The notes under the pieces are model-generated. The model worked only from the letters and a program-made list of their open reading frames with translations. It was not told where the DNA came from and searched no databases. Positions 6,058-10,270 of a stretch of DNA of 10,270 nucleotides are shown here, one piece after another. Numbering within the stretch: the first letter of the stretch is position 1; each line of letters starts with the position of its first letter. This DNA comes from an uncultured Clostridia bacterium. Its GTDB lineage: Bacteria; Bacillota; Clostridia; Lachnospirales; Lachnospiraceae. The stretch spans positions 1 to 10,270 of the forward strand of contig CAMODY010000057.1 in assembly GCA_946611595.1 (NCBI GenBank). The letters run 5' to 3'. The translations under genes and the position numbers were made by a program.

Positions 6058-7245
6058 ATGTTACAGCCAAACATGCATTATGCAGACCTCAAAGAGTCCT
6101 ATCTTTTTTACAATATTGCGCAGAAGACCAGTGCTTACACAGAGGAAAATCCGGACAAGCATTTGTATAGGATGGGAATCGGTGATGTATCGCTGCCGCT
6201 TTGTAAAGCGGTCATTCATGCTCTTTATACTGCGGTAGACGATCAGGCAAAGCAGGATAGCTTCCACGGCTATATGCCGGAGTGTGGAGATCCGAATCTT
6301 CGCGAAACGATCGCAGCTTATTATGGAAAACGAGGAGTGAAATTGGATTCGGAAGAAGTATTTGTATCCAGCGGGGCTAGTGACGAGCTGGGTGATATTC
6401 TGGATCTGTTTGCAGCCTCCAATACAACGCTTGTGATCGAACCGGCCTATCCGGCATATGTGGATGCGAATGTGATGACCGGAAGAAAGATCCTGCATCT
6501 TCCCTCAGGAAAGGACAACGGATTTCTTCCGCTGCCGGAAGAAGGAATGGAGGCGGATCTTCTTTATATCTGTTCTCCGAATAATCCGACCGGTGCTGTG
6601 TTCTCAAAAGCGCAGCTAAAGGAATGGGTGGACTTTGCAAATAAAAGGGGAGCCGTGATCTTATTTGATGCGGCGTATGAGGCATTCATTGAGGATCCGG
6701 ATCTGCCGCATAGTATCTTTGAAATCGAAGGTGCAAGGACCTGTGCCATTGAGATCTGCTCGCTGTCTAAAACTGCAGGCTTTACGGGAACGAGAATGGG
6801 ATACACCGTTATTCCGAAGGACCTGGAACGGGCAGGGATGAATCTGAATGCCATGTGGGTAAGAAACCGGACGACAAGGACCAATGGGGTTTCCTACATT
6901 CTGCAAAAGGGCGGAGCAGCGATCTTTACAGACGAAGGACAGGAACAGATCCATGCGAATATCCAGATCTATAAAAACAATGCAAAGGTGCTGATGGAAG
7001 CGTTGGATGAGTGCGGGATCTGGTACTGCGGTGGAAAGAATGCGCCATATATCTGGATGAAGTGCCCGGAAGGCTTTGGAAGCTGGGAGTTTTTTGATCA
7101 TCTGCTTCACGAGATCCAGGTAATCGGAACACCCGGAGAAGGCTTCGGTGCCTGCGGAGAGGGCTATTTCCGCTTTTCTACGTTTGGCGATCCGGAGGAT
7201 ACAAAAGTCGCGGCAGAGAGAATTAAGAAATTACTTTTGAAATAA
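6058..7245 (+). CDS. dapL: LL-diaminopimelate aminotransferase
   Basis: Converts tetrahydrodipicolinate to LL-diaminopimelate in one step with glutamate as amino donor, bypassing the acylated succinylase or acetylase routes of lysine synthesis. It is a 395-residue fold-type I PLP aminotransferase. Visible motifs are SSGASDEL (104-111), the Asn176 region SPNNPTG (173-179), FDAAYEAF with Asp204 and Tyr207, and the PLP lysine Lys238 in SLSKTAGFTGTRMGY. The N-terminal YLFYNIAQKT and RMGIGDVSLPL stretches are characteristic of DapL among aminotransferases. AAAGGAG lies 7 bases before the ATG. It follows dapF by 47 bases with no terminator, so the two form an operon covering two successive steps. 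A strong terminator follows. The similar family of aspartate/tyrosine aminotransferases is a less likely alternative given the dapF neighbour. Confidence 0.94.
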   Translation: MLQPNMHYADLKESYLFYNIAQKTSAYTEENPDKHLYRMGIGDVSLPLCKAVIHALYTAVDDQAKQDSFHGYMPECGDPNLRETIAAYYGKRGVKLDSEEVFVSSGASDELGDILDLFAASNTTLVIEPAYPAYVDANVMTGRKILHLPSGKDNGFLPLPEEGMEADLLYICSPNNPTGAVFSKAQLKEWVDFANKRGAVILFDAAYEAFIEDPDLPHSIFEIEGARTCAIEICSLSKTAGFTGTRMGYTVIPKDLERAGMNLNAMWVRNRTTRTNGVSYILQKGGAAIFTDEGQEQIHANIQIYKNNAKVLMEALDECGIWYCGGKNAPYIWMKCPEGFGSWEFFDHLLHEIQVIGTPGEGFGACGEGYFRFSTFGDPEDTKVAAERIKKLLLK

Positions 7246-7270
7246 ATTTTTGAAATAAAAAAGGGTTTTA

Positions 7271-7320
7271 AAAAGGGAGCAGCCAGCAAAGGGGTTTTTG
7301 TGTACGCTGCTCCCTTTTTT
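7271..7320. terminator. Bidirectional terminator between dapL and amt
   Basis: AAAAGGGAGCAGC (7271-7283) pairs with GCTGCTCCCTTTT (7306-7318) around a 22-base loop. On the plus strand six T follow the GC-rich stem (7315-7320), ending dapF-dapL. Read on the minus strand, the stem is followed by TTTTTAAAA, so it also serves the convergent amt-PII gene, whose stop lies 46 bases away. Confidence 0.88.
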
Positions 7321-7365
7321 ATAGACACGGCACATGCAGAAAAGCCGTTGTCTTCTTTTCATTCA

Positions 7366-9126
7366 TTACTCCACATCCTGCAGAGCGTCATAGCCTTCTT
7401 CTCCGGTACGGACCTTTACAACGTTCTCTACGTCATAAACAAAGATCTTACCATCACCGATGTGACCGGTATAAAGAACCTGTTTTGCGGTCTCAATTAC
7501 ACTGCGGACCGGGACTTTGCTGACGACGATATCAACCTGTACTTTCGGCAGCAGGTTGCTTTCCACCGGTACACCACGATAGTATTCCGGGGTTCCTTTC
7601 TGGAGCCCGAAACCTAAAACATGGGAAACAGTCATTCCTGTAATACCGATGTTCATCATTGCTTCTTTTAATGATTCCAGACGGGATTCCTTGCAGATGA
7701 TCTCGACTTTGGTGAACTTCGGGACGCCCTCGTCGAAAGCCGGAACTTTTTTGACAGGAACCGCTTCGGCTACAGGAATATCGCCTGAGACAATGACCGG
7801 CGGCTGTCCGCCTTCTTCTACGTATTCCGGTGTCATGGAGAATCCGGCATAAGCCGACGGAAGACCATGCTCCGTACTGTCGAGGCCCAGCGTTTCTTCT
7901 TCTCTTGTAACCCTGAGTCCGAAGATCTTTTTGATCACAAGAAAGGCAACGGTGATAAAGACTGCTGTCCAGCAGGCAACAGAGGCGACACCTAAGAGCT
8001 GAAGTCCGAGAAGTTTGAATCCGCCGCCGTAAAACAGACCACTGATCACATTGCCCGAAGAATCTGCGAGTGAATAGCCCGGAGCGGAAGTTGTTGCAAA
8101 CAGTCCAACCGCGATCGTTCCCCAGATACCATTCAGACAGTGTACGGCAACTGCACCGACCGGATCGTCAATATGCAGTTTGTAATCCAAAAGCCAGACG
8201 CCGAATACGACAAGCAGCCCGGATACCAGTCCGATGATCACAGCGCCTAATGCATCTGTAACATCACAGCCGGCTGTGATCGCAACCAAACCCGCGAGTG
8301 ACGCGTTAAGACACATGGAAACATCAGGCTTGCCGTACTTGATCCAGGTAAAAATCATGCAGGCTACTGTGGCAACTGCGGGTGATATTGTTGTGGTAAG
8401 GAAAATCGATCCTAACTGTTCGACGGAGGTTGCTGCAGCGCCGTTGAAACCATACCAGCCAAGCCAGAGAATAAAAACGCCAAGTGCGCCGAGCGCAATG
8501 TTATGTCCCGGAAAGGCGTTGACCTTAATGATCTTTCCTCCGGAGTCTTTTTTGAATTTACCAATGCGGGGGCCTAAGATCTTTGCACCGATCAATGCGG
8601 AAATTCCGCCAACCATATGGATCGCACAGGAACCTGCAAAGTCATGGAAGCCAAGAGTAGAAAGCCAGCCACCTCCCCAGATCCAGTGAGCTTCGATTGG
8701 ATAGATCAGCGCGGAGATCACAGCGGAGTAGACACAGTAGGAAAGAAATTTGGTTCTTTCTGCCATGGCTCCGGAAACGATCGTTGCTGTTGTTGCACAG
8801 AAGACCAGGTTAAAAACAAAGCTTGAAAAATCGAAATTTGCATAAGCAGTAAAAAGGTCAAACCCGGGTTTTCCGATAAAGCCGATCAAGTCTTCTCCCA
8901 TCAAAAGGCCAAAGCCGATCAGGACGAAAACGACAGTTCCAATGCAGAAGTCCATCAGGTTTTTCATGATGATATTTCCGGTATTCTTTGCCCGGGTAAA
9001 ACCTGCCTCGACCATTGCAAAGCCTGCCTGCATCCAGAACACCAGTGCTGCTCCGATCAAAAACCAGACGCCGAACACTTCGCTCCCTACAAGGTCCGAT
9101 ACGAGTGTCGTAATTTCTGTAGACAT
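7366..9126 (-). CDS. amt: Ammonium channel (Amt/AmtB) with C-terminal PII (GlnK-type) domain
   Basis: Ammonium uptake channel of the cytoplasmic membrane joined to its own regulator. Residues 1 to about 410 are an Amt with eleven or so hydrophobic segments, including WMQAGFAMVEAGF (31-43), SGAMAERTKF (118-127) and the pore twin histidines His170 (AIHMVGG) and His329 (VAVHCLNGIWG). The usual Amt tail GLDSTEHGLPSAY is at 414-426. An acidic, proline-containing linker (about 430-470) leads to a complete PII domain (about 471-580): T-loop GFGLQKGTPEYYRG to LLPK (505-528), B-loop TGHIGDGKIFV (553-563), C-terminal RTGEEG (573-578). The uridylylated T-loop Tyr51 of enterobacterial PII is Val here, and the cyanobacterial phosphoserine position is also Val, so covalent control is unlikely; ATP/ADP and 2-oxoglutarate binding remain possible. 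AGGAGG sits 10 bases before the ATG. Confidence 0.96.
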   Translation of the reverse strand: MSTEITTLVSDLVGSEVFGVWFLIGAALVFWMQAGFAMVEAGFTRAKNTGNIIMKNLMDFCIGTVVFVLIGFGLLMGEDLIGFIGKPGFDLFTAYANFDFSSFVFNLVFCATTATIVSGAMAERTKFLSYCVYSAVISALIYPIEAHWIWGGGWLSTLGFHDFAGSCAIHMVGGISALIGAKILGPRIGKFKKDSGGKIIKVNAFPGHNIALGALGVFILWLGWYGFNGAAATSVEQLGSIFLTTTISPAVATVACMIFTWIKYGKPDVSMCLNASLAGLVAITAGCDVTDALGAVIIGLVSGLLVVFGVWLLDYKLHIDDPVGAVAVHCLNGIWGTIAVGLFATTSAPGYSLADSSGNVISGLFYGGGFKLLGLQLLGVASVACWTAVFITVAFLVIKKIFGLRVTREEETLGLDSTEHGLPSAYAGFSMTPEYVEEGGQPPVIVSGDIPVAEAVPVKKVPAFDEGVPKFTKVEIICKESRLESLKEAMMNIGITGMTVSHVLGFGLQKGTPEYYRGVPVESNLLPKVQVDIVVSKVPVRSVIETAKQVLYTGHIGDGKIFVYDVENVVKVRTGEEGYDALQDVE

Positions 9127-9157
9127 AATAAAATCGCCTCCTTAAGACATGCTGTCC

Positions 9158-9175
9158 CATTATTTGGGCATAATG
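9158..9175 (-). other. Second hairpin in the amt leader
   Basis: On the minus strand CATTAT (9175-9170) pairs with ATAATG (9163-9158) around a six-base loop GCCCAA. It sits between the leader terminator-like hairpin and the ribosome binding site. There is no U-run and the loop does not match the A1/G4 pattern; function is unknown. Confidence 0.3.
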
Positions 9176-9209
9176 AAAGGCGCCTTTGGAAATTTCCAAA
9201 GACGCCCTT
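9176..9209 (-). terminator. Long hairpin in the amt leader, terminator-like with a poor U-run
   Basis: On the minus strand GGCGTCTTTGGAAA (9206-9193) is complementary to TTTCCAAAGGCGCC (9192-9179), 14 of 14 positions with one G-U; the innermost bases must open to form a loop. AAG/TTT extends the base by three more pairs. Only three T and then CATT follow, so it is a weaker terminator than those at pyrG, dapF and the amidotransferase gene. It precedes only amt and so would be an attenuator. Confidence 0.6.
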
Positions 9210-9216
9210 GCCTCTA
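9197..9216 (-). promoter_or_regulatory. Hexaloop hairpin in the amt leader
   Basis: On the minus strand TAGAGGC (9216-9210) pairs with GTCTTTG (9203-9197) around loop AAGGGC (A1, G4): seven pairs, three of them G-U. Its 3' arm is the 5' arm of the long hairpin at 9176-9209. The sequence GAGGCAAGGGCGTC matches the boxes upstream of pyrG, purA and dapF. Confidence 0.5.
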
Positions 9217-9225
9217 TGTTTGCGA

Positions 9226-9254
9226 ATCTTACAGCAAGATTTTTTTGATGTCAA
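9226..9254 (-). promoter_or_regulatory. amt-PII promoter
   Basis: On the minus strand TTGACA (9249-9254) and TAAGAT (9226-9231) are 17 bases apart, a near-perfect sigma-A promoter. The predicted start is near 9219, giving a leader of about 93 bases. There is no sigma-54 type -24/-12 element. Confidence 0.85.
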
Positions 9255-9360
9255 GTTTTTCTTCCTGTAAAATTTTCAGCAAAAGATAAATTTGGTTAAA
9301 AAGACGAAAAGAAGAAATCTGCGAAAAGTTTTGTTGTGAAAAATGATTGCAGAATTCATC
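9255..9360. other. AT-rich region between the divergent amt and amidotransferase promoters
   Basis: The 362-base gene-free stretch 9127-9488 holds two leaders and two promoters; this is its centre, between the two -35 elements. It is AT-rich, with short A-tracts at irregular spacing near one helical turn, which could bend DNA or act as UP elements. AATTTTCAGCAAAAG at 9271-9285 resembles the CodY box with three mismatches. No ORF with a credible ribosome binding site and no clear GlnR/TnrA-type palindrome was seen. Confidence 0.4.
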
Positions 9361-9390
9361 TTGACATGGATCAGCGTATGGGTTTAGAAT
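9361..9390 (+). promoter_or_regulatory. Promoter of the class II amidotransferase gene
   Basis: TTGACA (9361-9366) and TAGAAT (9385-9390) are 18 bases apart. The predicted start is at 9396-9398, which is also the first base of the hexaloop hairpin. Confidence 0.78.
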
Positions 9391-9396
9391 TTCTGC

Positions 9397-9418
9397 AAAT
9401 GAGCAAAGGCGTTCATTT
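9397..9418 (+). promoter_or_regulatory. Hexaloop hairpin in the amidotransferase leader
   Basis: AAATGAGC (9397-9404) pairs with GTTCATTT (9411-9418) around loop AAAGGC (A1, G4): eight pairs with one G-U next to the closing C-G pair, as in the other four leaders. The outer stem differs from the other leaders but pairing is kept, which supports a selected structure. It begins at the predicted first transcribed base and is followed at once by the stem-loop CGTCGCAG-AAAGA-CTGCGACG. Confidence 0.62.
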
Positions 9419-9456
9419 CGTCGCAGAAAGACTGCGACGGAATGGGCGCTTTTTTT
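9409..9456 (+). terminator. Intrinsic terminator in the amidotransferase leader
   Basis: GCGTTCATTTCGTCGCAG (9409-9426) pairs with CTGCGACGGAATGGGCGC (9432-9449) around loop AAAGA: 18 pairs with a few G-U, followed by seven T (9450-9456). It ends 32 bases before the start codon, and the divergent amt gene leaves no plus-strand gene upstream to terminate, so it is an attenuator. Its lower 5' arm is shared with the hexaloop hairpin. Confidence 0.88.
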
Positions 9457-9488
9457 GTTTACAAAATTAACAGCAAAGGGGAATCCAA

Positions 9489-10270
9489 ATGAAAAAAGAA
9501 GGACAGGTCCGAATTCCATCCGGCTGTGCAATTGCAGCAGTGATCTCCACGGAAGGAAACAATATTTCCGGAGAACTTATTACAGAAGCAATGAGGCCGA
9601 TGCATGACCGCTCCAATGGTCTTGGAGGCGGTTTTGCAGGATATGGAATCTATCCGGACTACAAAGATTTCTATGCGCTTCACATGTTCTTTGATGAAAG
9701 GTCAACTCGAAAAGACTGCGAAGCATTCTTAAAAGAACGGTTTGAGATCGTTCATTCCGAGGTCATGCCGACCAGAAAAACCCCGGCGATCATTGATGAG
9801 CCGATCATCTGGCGTTATTTTGTTGCACCTTTGAAATCCAAGGTAGCGGCCATGCAGGTAGAGGAAGAAGAATATGTTGTGCGTGCCGTTACCAGGATCA
9901 ATACGGAAATGAACGGCGCTTATGTGTTCTCAAGCGGCAAAAACATGGGAACCTTTAAGGCGGTTGGCTTTCCGGAAGATGTCGGCGTTTTTTACCGTTT
10001 AGATGAATATGAGGGATATTCCTGGACGGCTCATGGCAGATATCCGACGAACACCCCGGGCTGGTGGGGCGGAGCACATCCGTTTACGCTGCTTGATTTT
10101 TCTATTGTACATAATGGCGAGATCTCTTCTTATGACGCGAACCGCCGTTATATCGAAATGTTTGGATACAAATGCAATCTTCAGACGGATACGGAAGTGA
10201 TTACTTATATCCTTGATTATCTGATCCGTGTGCAGCATCTGACACTCGAAGAAGCGGCGAGCGTCATTGC
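9489..10270 (+). CDS. Class II glutamine amidotransferase, glutamate-synthase (GltB) N-terminal type, partial
   Basis: The first 260 codons are present; the window ends inside the gene. The protein resembles the stand-alone amidotransferase subunit of split, archaeal-type glutamate synthases found in clostridia and methanogens, which frees ammonia from glutamine for glutamate synthesis by partner subunits. A 12-residue leader precedes Cys13 in SGCAIAAVIS, the expected nucleophile after propeptide removal. HGRYPTNTPGWWGGAHPF (182-199) and HNGEISSYDANRRY (208-221) are the glutamine-binding and oxyanion motifs of the class II fold. About 160 residues separate Cys13 from these motifs, more than in GlmS. 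AAAGGGG lies 7 bases before the ATG. Divergence from amt-PII and a shared leader type support a role in ammonium assimilation. A different acceptor (as in GlxB-type proteins) cannot be excluded because downstream genes are not visible. Confidence 0.88.
   Translation, partial: MKKEGQVRIPSGCAIAAVISTEGNNISGELITEAMRPMHDRSNGLGGGFAGYGIYPDYKDFYALHMFFDERSTRKDCEAFLKERFEIVHSEVMPTRKTPAIIDEPIIWRYFVAPLKSKVAAMQVEEEEYVVRAVTRINTEMNGAYVFSSGKNMGTFKAVGFPEDVGVFYRLDEYEGYSWTAHGRYPTNTPGWWGGAHPFTLLDFSIVHNGEISSYDANRRYIEMFGYKCNLQTDTEVITYILDYLIRVQHLTLEEAASVI

Noticed and set aside
9229..9531. 100-codon minus-strand reading frame across the amt/amidotransferase intergenic region
   Set aside because: It crosses both promoters, a terminator and the start of the next gene; composition is low-complexity and it has no ribosome binding site.
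9999..10238. Minus-strand reading frame within the amidotransferase gene
   Set aside because: The opposite strand encodes clear class II amidotransferase motifs over the same span.
1..10270. CRISPR arrays, insertion sequences, tRNA genes, integrase sites
   Set aside because: No regularly spaced repeats, transposase-like proteins, terminal inverted repeats or cloverleaf-like segments were seen. The only repeated sequence is the short leader box, which is tied to promoters.

Overview
The window looks like chromosomal DNA of an anaerobic Clostridia member, most likely Lachnospiraceae. This rests on the DapL-type diaminopimelate route, an ammonium channel fused to a PII protein, strong AGGAGG ribosome binding sites, sigma-A promoters of TTGACA-17-TATAAT type, moderate GC and the protein sequences themselves. 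No mobile element, CRISPR array, tRNA or rRNA was seen. Family assignments come from motifs read by eye, not from searches.

Layout: glmS (5-1843), pyrG (1928-3532) and purA (3699-4976) lie in series on the minus strand. A very compact divergent promoter region (about 5000-5176) separates purA from the plus-strand pair dapF-dapL (5177-7245). A bidirectional terminator (7271-7320) divides dapL from the convergent amt-PII fusion gene (7366-9126, minus). A 362-base divergent intergenic region (9127-9488) then leads to a glutamate-synthase-type class II glutamine amidotransferase gene (from 9489, plus), which is cut by the window end.

The genes share a nitrogen theme. Amt imports ammonium and its PII tail probably senses nitrogen or energy state. 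GlmS, PyrG and the last gene carry glutamine amidotransferase domains. PurA consumes aspartate, and DapL takes an amino group from glutamate for lysine and cell-wall diaminopimelate.

The main discovery candidate is in the leaders. Five of the six recognisable promoters (pyrG, purA, dapF, amt-PII, amidotransferase; not glmS) carry nearly the same element at about +4 to +6 of the predicted transcript. It reads approximately RAGGCAAWGGSGTC and can fold as a small hairpin with a six-base loop A-A-N-G-G-S (A at loop position 1, G at position 4). In four of the five, the 3' arm of this hairpin is also the 5' arm of a longer hairpin; three of those four have a clear U-run and are convincing intrinsic terminators. 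The layout resembles antitermination targets of ANTAR-domain proteins and suggests one RNA-level switch controlling nitrogen uptake, glutamate synthesis, CTP, AMP and diaminopimelate synthesis together. The regulator is not in this window and the mechanism is inferred.
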